A stretch of 64,000 nt of DNA, taken from the NCBI GenBank assembly GCA_037349105.1, contig JAYJMM010000121.1, positions 940,001 through 1,004,000 on the forward strand, written 5' to 3'. This document shows positions 12,144 to 23,639 of this stretch, piece by piece. Position numbers and translations under genes: made by a program. The notes below the pieces were generated by a model. The model was given only the letters and a program-made list of their open reading frames with translations, was not told the DNA's origin and did no database searches. Source of the stretch: Limnomonas spitsbergensis. Taxonomy: Eukaryota > Chlorophyta > Chlorophyceae > Chlamydomonadales. How positions within the stretch are numbered: the stretch's first letter is position 1; every line of letters begins with the position of its first letter.

Positions 12144-12574
12144 GTGATGGAGTCCCCTAGTGCGAGCACCGAGACCGGCTGACCGCTACGCAGCCTCTGC
12201 AGGAACGGAAGCATCTGTGCATAGTGCGCTTCGCTACCGCCGCTGCCTCCTGGCAGGGTGACGAGTGCGCTGCCCAGATCGGAACGGGACCAGAAGCGAG
12301 TGATTCCAGAAAACGCAGTTGGGTTCCAGAGATTAAGGTCCTGAGGTAAGCCTTGGCTTGCAGCGCCGCCGCCACCCTCGCTGCTGAGACTCCTGTTGCT
12401 GCTGCTGCTGCTGCTGCTGTTACTGATGTTACTGCTGCTAATACTCCTCCTGTACATGCTAATACCGCTGCTGCTCCTGATTCTGCTGCTAATACTCCCA
12501 AAGGCTGAAGGTAGAAAGAGGCTCAACATGAGGGCCATGAGCAATGCCATGCAGCATGGGATGACCCCATGCAT
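12144..12574 (-). pseudogene. Orphan first exon of a secreted SGNH/GDSL-type hydrolase
   Basis: The minus-strand ATG at 12574-12572 opens 143 codons. First comes a hydrophobic leader of about 26 residues (MALLMALMLSLFLP core) typical of a signal peptide, then a Ser-rich stretch from a trinucleotide run. The exon ends with VSVLALGDSIT, which matches block I of the SGNH hydrolase fold, where the Ser of GDS is the catalytic nucleophile. It closes at a strong donor (AC|GTAAGC, phase 2). No later exon with the Gly, Asn or Asp-x-x-His blocks is found downstream: only 84 bp remain before gene A begins, and the available acceptors there do not keep frame. It is either a truncated gene or an exon captured by a rearrangement. 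Known for the family: hydrolysis of acyl or acetyl esters. Confidence 0.6.
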
Positions 12575-13116
12575 GCTGGCACAGGTGACTCTGATGATGG
12601 TGTCTGCTTCTATTGCAACAAGTAGTCCTCTGTTTCTTCGGTGTTTCCGCGTCTCCTACAGAAGTGCTGCTACATGGAAAAGTGCTGCTGCATGGATTAA
12701 ACGACAGAAACGCATCGGGCTCACAACCGCGGTCCACGGGATATCTGAGCGTCTGGCGCGCAAGTAAGATATGGACATGTGCGAATATCAGTGCTAAAAT
12801 CGTTGTCGTCGGTACTTCAGGGCTGTTAAACACGAATTTGGCTCTCCCAGTAGTACATACTGTAGCAGCGTACAATTTTAAACGCGGGCGAGGTGTAGCG
12901 CCTTCGTCCACTTGCTGCGCAAACGTGCAGGCGCGTAATAATACGCTAGGAAGTTGAGGAGCACCAGTCGCAGCAAACGAATGGAGAAGCGCTGTAGACT
13001 GAATAGTTGTGGCCTGTGGGACCCTGGATGCATGAGCCTGGATCAAGAGATCTGACTTGAAACTTTCAGCCAACTCTGAGTGTTCAAAATCCAAGTAATC
13101 GATACCAGTTTACGAG

Positions 13117-13126
13117 TTATATATAA
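13117..13126 (-). promoter_or_regulatory. Possible TATA box upstream of the SGNH exon
   Basis: TATATATAA on the minus strand, about 540 bp upstream of the SGNH-type ATG, next to a GC-rich block (CCGCGGCC). The motif reads as TATA on either strand, so its direction is unproven. It would imply a 5' UTR of about 0.5 kb. Confidence 0.3.
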
Positions 13127-13349
13127 GGCCGCGGCTATGAACTTGCTACATCAGGTACCGTTCGGCTGAATTTTTGATGTTCGCGCTTAGCACATGCGGC
13201 TAGTTGACGACGGTTGAGATCAGGCACTCGCGATGAAGAGCCCAGTGGATTATTGTGTACAATATGCGGTTAAACGGCATCCAAACCTTGGAATACTGGG
13301 CTTGAACCAGGGGGGCTTGCACCGAAACATCAGAACCGGCGAGAACCAA

Positions 13350-13590
13350 GGTAGCACGATATGGATATGACACGATATGATATGAATATGATATGATATG
13401 GTGTCTTGACTATATAATATTTTGCAGTCAAAAATGGTTTAGCTTGAAAACTGGTGAATTTACAAAGTACAAGCCCATGCATTTGGCAGGTGTCCTACCC
13501 TTGACCCCATTAACCCCCATTAACCCCATTAACCCCATTCACCCCCATCAACCCCCATTAACCCTCATTAACCCCATTAAACCCATTAAT
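13350..13590. repeat. Simple repeats: GATATGATATG tract and TTAACCCC tract
   Basis: Two short low-complexity tracts. A GATATGATATG-type tract lies at about 13,350-13,402 and recurs as an imperfect relative at 13,835-13,885. A run of ATTAACCCC units lies at about 13,502-13,590. No gene is evident. Confidence 0.75.
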
Positions 13591-13599
13591 TCACGTACA

Positions 13600-15220
13600 T
13601 ACTGACATGGCAGCATGCAACATGCGAGCGGTCACACTGACCCCTACGGTTAATGCAAGTTTCACCATGCGTCCATGCATCCATATTTTCTATGCTAAAT
13701 GCTTCATGTGTCGCAAAATATTGCAACAACTAGGCCCATTCTGGCGTAGAACGGTCGGCATGGCAGAAGAACCCTTTTCCTAATTCAACACCAACTCACC
13801 ATTCCCATGCCCATGCATGGAGAAGTTGATACCATATCATCTTATACTATATCATGTCATATTGTTGATATGATATGATGTGATGGCCCCAAAGACTATA
13901 TCGTGCTACCTTGGCGAGAACCCGCCCCGCCTCCCCCTTAGCGTAAACAACAGAACGCTGTTTTCTCAGCCAAAACTTAAAAAACCCAGAACGATGTTGT
14001 TTTCTCCCAAAAGCGATGACTTTGATCGTTCTAACCGATCTGACCGTTCTGGTATTTTAGCGGCATTTTTAAGTCGAAAGCCCTGGGTATCTCACCGTTC
14101 TGGCAATCCGGCCGTTCTGATGTTTTTAAGTCGAAAGCCCTGGGCAGTGGGCACTCCCCTGTTCTGGCCGGTCTGGCCGCCCTGTAAGTTCTCAATCAAT
14201 CTATGGGAAAATGCGGCTGTTTGGGCCATCACTGGCATGGCATGTTCTGAAACTTGTAGCTGGAGTGTCTAGTCTTATGCACCTGAACCCAAAGCATGAG
14301 CGTGAGACAAGACAGCTAGACAGGGAGGAGGATTTTGCCATGACTGAGAGCTCGATCAATCCGTGTTTGATGTCATTCGCATGCTTTGGTTTCCTGCTTG
14401 GCTTGACAGTGGTGATCCCTTGTTTATTTTGAAGTGCTCAGCTACCGTACAATTCAGCTTCTTTACAATCTACGGCCTAGGGATCAGGGGTGATGGGGCA
14501 AGCAGCCTAGTATGTAGTAGGCCACCCTGTCGCTTCAAAAATACTGCAGAGTTGCGTGGCTGCTCAGCAGCATTCATGAATGGAATGCAAATGTGAAACA
14601 AAAAGGCGAACTATGTTAATTTGCCTCCTGGATTGGGGCCAAGCCTTCACCGTCGAACAAACACATTTCCAGAGAGCCAGACAGCATATCTGACGGCGCT
14701 CTGGGTCCAAAGGGGTAGCAAATTCGAACTTAACGGAATATTGTATGTTCTTTTACCACCTTTCAAAACAAGGGTCCGATGTGCCTCCTGTCTTGGGGAC
14801 CAATGGACTGCACAAAGTACTAAAACCTACCCCGAAGTTTGTGTAGCCTTACACAAGCCAGCATAACACCATAGGCGTTTCGTCGGCTTAGCATTCAAAT
14901 GTGTGTCTCACAATCCTTAGATTTGGTGCAAACCAGACGCAATGGATGTTGCGCACCAAAGTGTGACTTCCTCACTCTCATTGGCCAAGAGCCCCCACGA
15001 AGCACAAAACAACACGTAGAGGGAGGTCGTGTCACGATGGTGGCCATGAAGCATTCATTGATACCAATATCCGCGCATGTGACGTATAATGAAGTTTTTA
15101 CAGTCCAGCAGAGCATTGCATTTGATGTATGGTTCATGTGCCTGTTAACATGTATGACACCAGCTAGAGCACAACAATCGATGATCTTGTGAAAATCCTG
15201 AAGACTATGCAAAAGCTTAT
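13600..15220. other. Intergenic stretch without a recognisable gene
   Basis: No exon chain with consistent splice phases was found on either strand. A short phrase, AAGTCGAAAGCCCTGGG, occurs twice (about 14,071 and 14,130) beside repeated CGTTCTG words. The open frames here are short, unlike any family I know, and lack good splice borders. Confidence 0.5.
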
Positions 15221-15224
15221 CCAA

Positions 15225-15409
15225 TGTTTATTTTTTTGTGACTCAGCGACATGTGAGCTACGCTCCGGCCACTGGCCGTAGACCTCATTCGCTGCCAGCC
15301 TTGCTGCTTTGGACACCAATTGCAGGCCGGTCCAGGTTTGGTCCTAATTGAGCCTTTGGCGGCCGCTCAGCGGCCTGCTGAAGGTGAACTCGAAGCCGGA
15401 AATTAAACA
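15225..15409 (+). mobile_element. Small TIR-type repeat (MITE-like), copy 1
   Basis: A 185-bp element starting TGTTTATTTTTTTGTGACTC and ending GAAATTAAACA, so its tips TGTTTATTT and AAATTAAACA are near inverted. The body contains GGTTTGGTCCTAATTGAGCC and GGCGGCCGCTCAGCGGCC. Four relatives occur at 18,785, 19,437, 22,777 and 25,621. It has no coding capacity. A clear target-site duplication was not seen. Confidence 0.7.
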
Positions 15410-16026
15410 CCGAGCTTGTCAGGAATCTGATAATAAAACTGGCCTACACTACTACAGGTGCAAGAAGTCATGAAGTCAAGCAGTGATGCAGTCTGAAACC
15501 CCTGCTATTCAGTTGCGAATCAGTTGTCAACAAACAGGTTCTCATGTAAGAGATCTTTATTAAGTAGAGCAAGTATGGACAAACGGCACATGGTCCGAAA
15601 GAATAAGAGACGGTCGCAAAAGAGTACCGCAACAGAGTACGCACAACAAAAGCAACAACCTAACGGCTATTGGATCTGGAAAAAATGGCTTGCAGCTCCC
15701 TACGTGGGTCCTACCCTGCGACAACTGGAGGCATGGCAATGAGATACTCAGCATTGGTGATTGGTCTAGTTCCTTAATAAAGAAGGTACTCAATGTGTGA
15801 GCTCCAGGCGAGATTTATAGCACCCCCTTCAGAAGCGCAGGGTTTAGAACAGTGCATATCCGCTGTTGAAGCGCAGGGTGCAAACTTATTGCGAGGCCAG
15901 GGAGCCGACGGAGTGTAGGTGCAAGGTTACCAGTCCTCTCAGTAGTAGTTGACATAATGCGGGGAGAGGGGGCAGTCCGCCCCTCAGTTGACGGTGCGCA
16001 GGGAGAAGGCTGCATCGCTCCTCTCG

Positions 16027-19000
16027 TTATTCTGAAAGCATGACCCACTCCGCGGTGGAGTACGACTGGCCATTGAGTAGGAAGAGCATGTACACCTGGG
16101 GTATGGCGTGGTTGGGCGACGGAGGCCCCTGCAGCAGCAACACAGGAGCAATGTCAGACAGCCGATGGCAATACACTGCCTTTGTAGGATACATCCAGCT
16201 ACAATTCAGCTACATTACTGTCGATTCAAACACGATTCAATCGCATCTCTGTTTATTGCAGCACACCTCAGCAAGTAAAGCTGCACAATTACCTACCTGC
16301 ACAATTAACTACCTACTTGATATCATAATTCAGCCTTCAATGTGCTCCCAGTGCATCACTGCTTTTGTCTTTGCACTTCTGCTAAAATCCCAGGCACACC
16401 ATGTATGGTCCATAGCTAACATGGCCATGTGCAAAATGTACTGCAGCTTTGGCTGGCGGCCGATCTTACGTTTGGCGCCCATCAGCCGATTGGCCTGACA
16501 GAGGTGATGCAGTGCACGCCTCAACAAACACCGCAAAACCAAGCGCAGAGTCCCCCTTACTGTGATCGTGAGTGTCTTGTCTTGGTTTGCCTTGATGACT
16601 AGCTTAACCACTCGCTGATTGTTATTGAAGCTGTGAGTCGTCGAGCTTGGTGCAACGATCACGGCAGAGGTGACCTGAAGGCGGGGAAAACATACAATTA
16701 GGCTATAATCTCAGATACCCTTTTTCGGGTGCTAGTGGCGACAATCACAGCATAAATTATTGAAGGGGGGGCAGGGTATCCAATTCAGCTACACCTAAGA
16801 TGCACTTTGTCTAAGAGCTAGAATGAAAGATCATAGCAAAGTGATCTGAGACGGGGCAGGGAATCCAATTCAGCTTCATTCAGCTACAACCCGGGAAGCA
16901 TGGTGCAAGGAATGGGACTACTTCAGTAATTCAAAGTAATGAGGAACAGCTTACCGTTACGTTAGGGTTGGTGAGGCCTGTGTATGTGACTGTGAAGTCT
17001 TTGCCGTACTTGATCTTCTTGGGGCTCTTCAGAATTTTGGGCTTCTTGTCGAAGTCGTACCAAAACGGCGGGTAGAAGATTTCCATGCGGTAATCCGCTT
17101 TGGCCGGCGATTCGGAGTAGTTTAAGTCAGTTATGATCTTGCTGCAGCGGTCGCAGCCCGTCACCAGGATGGTTCCGTTGGTGGTGAGTGCGGCCGTCGA
17201 GTGGTACATGCGAGGGATCAACGAGCGGGACAGCGAGCTCCACCGCGTGCCCAAGGGTGCGTATGGTTGGTACCTGCACAAGCATTTTCGAATTCAGATT
17301 TGAATCAGCCACCAGTGGGACAGGGATTTTGAACGCATGCCAGTGGTTTGTAAATGCGTTTGAAGCGTCTTCTTGAATTCGGATTCGAAATACTTCATTG
17401 CAGCGACTTGATCTGTCCAGAGTCTGGGCATAAGTTGGACAGAAAAACTGCAACACGCAAGAGGGCATGGGCACCATCAGTCAGGCATACTGGTAGTACA
17501 GCATGTATAGTGCTTAAAGCCCAATCCCCTCTCAGGTCTCAACGTTTTGCCTCCATCACCCAACACAACCAGGTTGCAAATTCTCTGCAGGTGCAACTCC
17601 CTCGAACCCCGCTCATCAAACTTACATCTCTGCGAAGAAGTTCGGGTAGTATGCCTTGCTGGCGCCGCCCGATGCTGCGTCTCCCGCCAGTCCCTGCTGT
17701 GCGCCGTTCAGCAGGATAATGCAGCCGTTGGGCAGCAGCGTCGCGTCCGGCATGACGCGCGGCGAGCCCATATACTCCGTTATCCACCCCACCGGAAACG
17801 TGTAGTTTTTGTACGTTGCGTTGGGCATCGTGATGTACGTCCGCAACGACTCGCTGCATGCGCTGATGCTGAGGTTGCGGTTTGCGGCGACGTCCTGGCC
17901 GCCCATCACCATGATCTCGATGTCGTAGTTGTTCTCCGGCAGCAGCGGCAGCATGACCGAGGTGCCCGTGTACGGGTACTGCGCGACGTAATAGGTCCCG
18001 GGGGACACGATCGACTCGGGGCGGCCGGGCACGGGAAATTTGTAACGGCCGCTGTTGGGGTCCATGATCCAGCCAATGCGGGCGCAGTAGCTGTTGGAGC
18101 ACAGGGGAGCAGGGGGGTGCGGAGGGACAAGCGTAAAAGCCAGCACAAACCTACCATATCATTACCATCCTTAGCTTGCATCTGCATAGCTTAATAAATG
18201 CGGTTGGAAACTAGGATCCCTCCCTTCATTCCAGTCAGGGTTACCTGGTACGGTACAGTATGGACAAATGGTAAGAAAGTAGCCGGTACGGTGATTTCAC
18301 ACAGTACGGTTCTCTTAAACAGTGCGGTGCGGAACGGTAAACGGGCGTAATGGATAACCCTGATTGCAGTCTTCAATCCTCCCCACCCATGCACCCACCT
18401 GAACATATCACCCGACGGCAGGATGTAGTTGAACGGGTAGTAGTTCTGTCGGACGAAATTGAGGAAGGCGGGCAGCACCAGGATCTTCTGTGTGATTGTT
18501 GGGGTCGCTGGATCCCAGATCTCGTAGTAGGGGTTGTTGGCCGTGCCGGCACCCACGCCCTGGGTTCCACCCATGATCAAGCTCTTGCCGTTGGGCAGGA
18601 GGGTGACCGACGCGTACCTGCAGCGAGCAGTCAGGGGTGGAGGCAGGACAACTGAGGAACGGTAGTGAGGGGGGATTCTGGCAGCTGCCTTCAGCGCACC
18701 GACACATACATAACAAGGCACACACTTTGGAAGTTAACCGTACAATCAATGCAGGCTGTACGAGGTGTCTGCCGGTCTCCCTACTGTTTATTTTTTCTTG
18801 ACTTAGGTACATTTCAGCTACACTGTGGCCTCTGGCCAGAGGCCCCAGTTGGGCCAGCCAAACTACTTTGGGCACCAGTTGCAGACTTGTCCTGGTGTGG
18901 TCTCAATCGGGCCTTTGGCGGCCGCGGGGAGGCCTTCCCAAGGTAGACTCCTCGCCGGGGGGAAAAAGTACCTCTCACCAGCGTGGGTATTGCATCTTCG

Positions 19001-22000
19001 TGGCCTTGACCAGCCCAGGGGTGCCGTCTGTGAAGGTACGGACGCTCCAGCGCCCGTCAGGGTACCCCGCGTTATCAACGTGCCCGCCCGCGATGATAAT
19101 GCTGCCGTTGGACATGAGGGAGTGGCCGCAGCAGAAGAGACCATCGGGAGTGTCCAAGTGATTCCACACGCGCTCGACGACGTCAAAAGAGCCTACGGGC
19201 AGGCAGGCAGGGTCCCCATGTTAGGGCATTATGGGCGTTTCATTTGCATGAACTAAGCAAGGTCTGAGGCTGTCCGTCCAACTCTAGGAAAACTGAAACG
19301 GAACCACAAAAACAGCCCAGGTGCGCATGTGGCCCAAGTCATCAGCAGAGAAAAAGCGAGCAGGAACAGGAGAGGCACTCGACCAACAAGCACACACACG
19401 GCCGCAATCCCTCATGCACGAAAAACAGTTACGTCAGAAACAATAAGCAGGCCGCCCCGCGGCCAGCAAAGGCCCAATTGGGACCAAACCTGTTCTGGCC
19501 TACGACTGGTGGCCAAAATAGCATGACTGGCCACTAACGGGGCCTCCGGCCAGAGGCTGGGAGGTAGCTGACATGCAGCTGAGACACCAAAAAGAAGCAC
19601 TGCCCCAGTCTACTCCCTGACAGCAACCATATCCCCAGCAATCGTTTAAACCTGAAGTGGCTGCCCAGATACTTGTGCCTGTATTCCAATGTTCACACAT
19701 ATCTGCCCACACCTGCGATCTGGCGGAAGCCATCTGGGTGGTACCCCGAGGGCCGTTCCATAAAGAGATATCGGTCCGTGTAAGGTATGTGCACGAGGTG
19801 GACAGCGATGATCATGGCCAGCTCGTCCAGGAGCTCGTACTCGCTCGTAAGGTTGCCCGTTAAGACATAGGCTGGAGGTGAGGGAATGGGAGCTGCGAGG
19901 AGCAGGAAGGGGGGGAGGAAAGGGGGTAAGGGTTTAGGGTTTAGGGTTTTAGGGCTTAGGGTTAAGGGTTTAAGGTTAGAACCCCGGAAAACGGGAGCTG
20001 CAAGGAGCAGGAAGGGGGGGGGAAGTGGGTTTAAGGATTAAGGGGTTAAGTTTAAGGGGTTAGGGATGGTGATCTGGTGAACAGGAACTACGAAAAGGAG
20101 TAGAAAGGGGGAGGGAAGTGGGTTTAAGGTTAAGGGGTTAAGTTTAAGGGGTTAGGGATAGTGATCTGGTGAACGGGAACTAAGAAAATGAGTAGAAAGG
20201 GGGAGGGAAGTGGGTTTAAGGTTAAGGGGTTAAGTTTAAGGGTTTAGGGTTAGTGATCTGGTGAACGGGAGCTGCAAGGAGCAGGAAGGGGAAGGGAAGT
20301 GGGTTTAGGGTTAAGGGTTTAGGGTTAGTGATCTGGTTAACGGGAACTACGAAAAGGAGTAGGAAGGGGAAGTGATCTGGTGCACAGGAGCTGCCAAGAT
20401 GTGGATTAAACCATAAGTTATACTAAAAATACCGGAGATTTTCCAACTCAAAATTCCTCCTGTTCTAAAAAATGGCAAAGGCACGGGACGCCGTGAGTCA
20501 GAGGCAGATTCCAGGGTGCACCTAACATGATGCATTTCTTGAAGTTCGTTTTTAGTCCAGCGTGCATCACATTTGATGTATGTGACAGGGCCCCACAAAC
20601 CGACACGGGCACAAAATGATATGCTTAACATGGATGTCAGTGGGGGACTCATGTAGCCGGCTAGATCAAACACAGTGGCTTAAGCATTCAGCAGAATCCA
20701 CATGAGATGTTTTGGTAAAAGAATCCAACCACATCCCCTTCACCCTGAACTCTTGATCATTGGTATACATGGCATGACATCACGCCAGCCACGTCCGGAC
20801 CAAAAGTGATTCCTGCCAGACACAGTGGACTCGCACCTGAAGGAAGAGGATGAGGAGGATGAGGAGGGTGTGGTGGAGGAGCAGGGGGGGGGAGAGGGCT
20901 GGGCGATGGGGGTGATGGGGGACGAGGGGGCGGAGGGCTAGGCGAGGGGCTCGGTGATGGGGGAAGAGGAGAAGGAGGTGGGTAGGGGCTCGGGGATGGG
21001 AAAGGAGGATAAGGAGAAGGGGGAGGAGGATAAGGGGACGGAGGATAAGGAGGAGGGGGAGGAGGATAAGGAGAAGGGGGAGGAGGAGAAGGGGACGGAG
21101 GATAGGGTGGTGGATAGGGTGGGGCCAAAGGAGGGTAGGCTGGGGTGGAATAGGGATATAATGGGAGAGAGGGGTACACCGGCGGTGGGGGGTATCTCGG
21201 AGGGGGTGCGGGCATTGGCGGGTATGGCGGGTATGGGTATGGTGGGTACGGTGGCGATGGTGGTTTCGGAGATGGCGGGTGTGGTGGAGATGGTGGTTTC
21301 GGAGATGGTGGGTGTGGTGGAGATGGTGGTTTCGGAGATGGTGGGTGTGGTGGAGATGGTGGTTTCGGAGATGGCGGCAGTGGTGAAGATGGTGGTTCCG
21401 GAGATGGCGGCAGTGGTGGCGGTGGCGGTGACGGTGACGGCGGCAATGGCGGCGATGGTGGACTCGGGGATGGCGATCGCGGAGGTGGTGGTGGCGATGG
21501 GGCGTGCGGCGTCGACGGGGACGGAGGAGGCACCTCTGGGGGGGGTGACGGATCACCATCCAGAGACGCGGATCCGGGGGGCACGACGCACACAAAGCGC
21601 CGATAGATGAAACAGACGAGGTCCATGACGACCCCTGTTGTGGTGAGGTATGGGCAGACGGTGGGGATGCTTTCCAGGCTGCTGGTGGCGCTCACGCCCT
21701 CCATCGGCTTTTCGACGCCCAGCACCCAGCAGCCCCCGACGACGCGGCATTCTTCTAGCGTGGCTTGGGCCTTCCAGGAGGGGAGATATGGGTTCAGGGG
21801 GGGCATTTACATTTAGGTGATGCTGGCTAACGGGTATTGACTCCTCTCAACTTCGTTTACTAAAAATGGGACCAGTTAAGGGTTCAAGTCTGTCTGGGTC
21901 CGATATAGGCTAAGGATGGATAATTGGGTGGGCTTAACTAGAGGGGGGCATGGTCTCCAGGTTTAGCTTTGGGGTGCTTGCATGAAGAGTGTGTAGGTAC

Positions 22001-23608
22001 GAACGGCAAGAATCTTGATAGCTACACTGGTCATGACTTCATAAGTTCATCACCTCCGAGGTTTCATGTGGGGGGAGAGTAGGTCATTCACTGCGGGCAC
22101 GACCACACTTTAGCCTAGTAGGTTCACACATCCCTCTCATACCTCCGCGTCAAACGCGCTGGCTAACGTGGATGCTTCCCCGTAGTACCGCTTGCAGACG
22201 TCGTACGTTTCTGAGTACGGCGCAGAGTCCGGCGGCATCTCATAGTCTGTGGGTAGAAGGGTTAAGGAGAGGAGCGGTGCTGAGACCAAGGAGGGTCAAG
22301 GGGGGGCAGTGCTGAGACGAGGGAGTGTCAAGGGGAGGAGGGGAACATTGTTAAGACCAAGTCCAGCGGCATCTCATAGTCTGTAGGTAAAAAGTACAGA
22401 TGCAGGAGAGTGTGTGTGTGTTTTAACACCAAAGGGAGTTGATGAGGGGGGGGGGGCAGTGCTGAGAGGAGGGAGGGTCAAGGGGGGGAGCGCAGTGCGA
22501 GGACGGAGGAGGAATATTCTTCAAGGACCAGGTTAGGATAGGGCAGCAGGGCTCTTGTCTGGGTGGTCCAACTCCTGTAGAGAATGTGGGCCTTGCTAAG
22601 GCTGTGCTGCTGCTGCAGCTGACAAAAGCTTTTCCCTCCACAGCTCTTCCCTCCCCCTGCTTCACCAGGGGGCACACGGCGCAGCCAGACGCAGGGACGT
22701 CAGTGTACAACACCGAAGGTGATGTCAGCCTGCATCCTTGTATACCTACACCTACAAAATAGCTACATCCAATCCCTGCTTATTTCTCTGCTACGAGTCC
22801 ACCTTGAGCAGGCCGCCCTGCGGCTACCGAAGGCCCGATTGGGACCAAACCTTGTCCGGCCTACGGCTAGTGGCCGAAGCAGCAAGGCTGTCCACAATAA
22901 GGGCCTACGGATAGAGGCCGGGAGGTACCTGACGTGTTGCTGAGTCACGGAAAAGAAGCCCTGCGTTCCATCTAGCCTGCCTGCAGAAGGGTCCAGGTGG
23001 GTGTGATGGCCCGGTCGGCAATCTCCCCACCATGACGCCTTCATAACCGGCTCTACTATCCCCAATTAGCAAATGCAATCCTTCTCATGGCCCCGGGACA
23101 CCAGGGAGCCAAAGATAGCCCCCTGGTGTTCGCAATACCTGGACGATAAGGGAGGTGCCCCCCCCTTAGGCGTCTAGATGAGGTGCCTAGGTGGGTTGAA
23201 ATAAGAAAAGAGGGTTCACGGAATCCGTCGTGCCATATCACATTTGCAGTGTGCGGAATCGTGAGTGCAACAGGAATAATGTGTTGGATATTTATTTAGT
23301 GGAGGATATGTTTTGAGAATTTAGCTCGAGATTGGTAAGTGGATCAAACATATCGTCCATCAGAGTCTGATGGACGATTTATTATCATGTTTCCAGTGTC
23401 CTATGATGATTAGAGCACTGGATTGGACCCAAAGACTGAGAACCGGGACATGGGGCGTCGCTGCCACTGAAGCAGCAGGGATGCCATCAAACAGATTGCA
23501 GGGTATGCTTTATATGCCACGAGATCAGCTCTCACCTGTCTGGGATGTGGCAGCTTGTAGCAGGATAGAGGCCAGCAGCAGCAGTGTCAATGAAATGCTC
23601 CGGAACAT
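16027..23608 (-). CDS. Secreted glyoxal/galactose-oxidase-like copper radical oxidase with Ser-Pro-rich region
   Basis: Ten exons: 23608-23536, 22246-22143, 21770-20837, 19871-19713, 19192-18979, 18617-18399, 18090-17626, 17273-16955, 16674-16561 and 16128-16027 (TAA). They sum to 2,703 nt, 900 aa, and every junction keeps phase. Residues 1-23 form a signal peptide ([11 protein letters not shown] core). Residues about 25-131 are a domain with six Cys. Residues about 132-368 are a [13 protein letters not shown] region, the hydroxyproline-glycoprotein type of algal walls. Residues 371-900 are the kelch-propeller copper oxidase. All expected active-site residues are visible: FCCGH (Cys444) and RWYASV (Tyr496) for the Cys-Tyr cofactor, RMYHS (Tyr746, His747) and TTHS (His843) as copper ligands. 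The C-terminal MLFLLNG...WVML fits the family. Expected reaction: oxidation of an aldehyde or alcohol with release of H2O2, outside the cell. The true substrate cannot be read from sequence. Confidence 0.93.
18785..18968 (+). mobile_element. MITE-like repeat, copy 2 (in oxidase intron)
   Basis: Starts TGTTTATTTTTTCTTGACTT and carries the same body (GGGCCTTTGGCGGCCGC). It lies in the intron between oxidase exons 18979 and 18617, opposite in orientation to the gene, and ends within about 10 bp of the splice donor. Confidence 0.7.
19437..19605 (-). mobile_element. MITE-like repeat, copy 3 (in oxidase intron)
   Basis: Reverse-oriented relative with GGCCGCCCCGCGGCC and GGCCCAATTGGGACCAAACC. It sits in the intron between oxidase exons 19713 and 19192, in the same orientation as the gene. 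The tips are degenerate. Confidence 0.65.
19925..20370. repeat. Interstitial telomere-like (TTTAGGG) repeats in oxidase intron
   Basis: GGGTTTAGGGTTTAGGG followed by degenerate GGTTAAGGG/GTTTAAGGG words, then about four longer units of roughly 105-115 bp (GTGATCTGGTGAACGGGA, AAGGGGGAGGGAAGTGGG, TTAAGGGGTTAAG). TTTAGGG and TTTTAGGG are the known telomere repeats of green algae. Here they lie inside the oxidase intron between exons 20837 and 19871, so they are internal relics or chance expansions. Confidence 0.75.
20850..21540 (-). repeat. Coding Ser-Pro repeat of the oxidase
   Basis: A GGT/GGA/GGC-rich tract that reads [16 protein letters not shown] and YPPYPP in the gene frame. The block GGAGATGGTGGTTTC repeats about five times at 21,260-21,380 as 36-bp (12-aa) units. 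The array is in frame, unlike the minisatellites in the introns. Confidence 0.85.
22227..22400 (-). repeat. Duplicated exon-2 edge in oxidase intron 1 (decoy acceptor)
   Basis: The true exon-2 acceptor and first codons (CCCACAG|ACTATGAGATGCCG, start 22246) are repeated 134 bp upstream in the transcript at about 22,361-22,386 (CCTACAG|ACTATGAGATGCCG). The copies lie in a local duplication with shared GCTGAGA and GGAGGGTCAAGG words. Using the decoy would add exonic sequence that soon reaches an in-frame TGA. Confidence 0.75.
22777..22960 (-). mobile_element. MITE-like repeat, copy 4 (in oxidase intron 1)
   Basis: A reverse copy bounded by TGCTTATTTCTC at the low side and GTGACTCAGC (read on the minus strand) near the high side. 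It shares GGTTTGGTCCCAATCGGGCC with the other copies. Confidence 0.7.
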
Positions 23609-23639
23609 GTCGGAAATAATCTGGGACGGGAGTAATTGT

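Noticed and set aside
12489..13094. 201-codon minus-strand ORF upstream of the SGNH exon
   Set aside because: It overlaps the signal-peptide exon in another frame, has no family resemblance, and lies where the 5' UTR would be.
20954..21610. Plus-strand Met/Val/Glu/Gly-rich ORF
   Set aside because: It is the antisense of the Ser-Pro-rich oxidase exon, which is fixed by splice phase.
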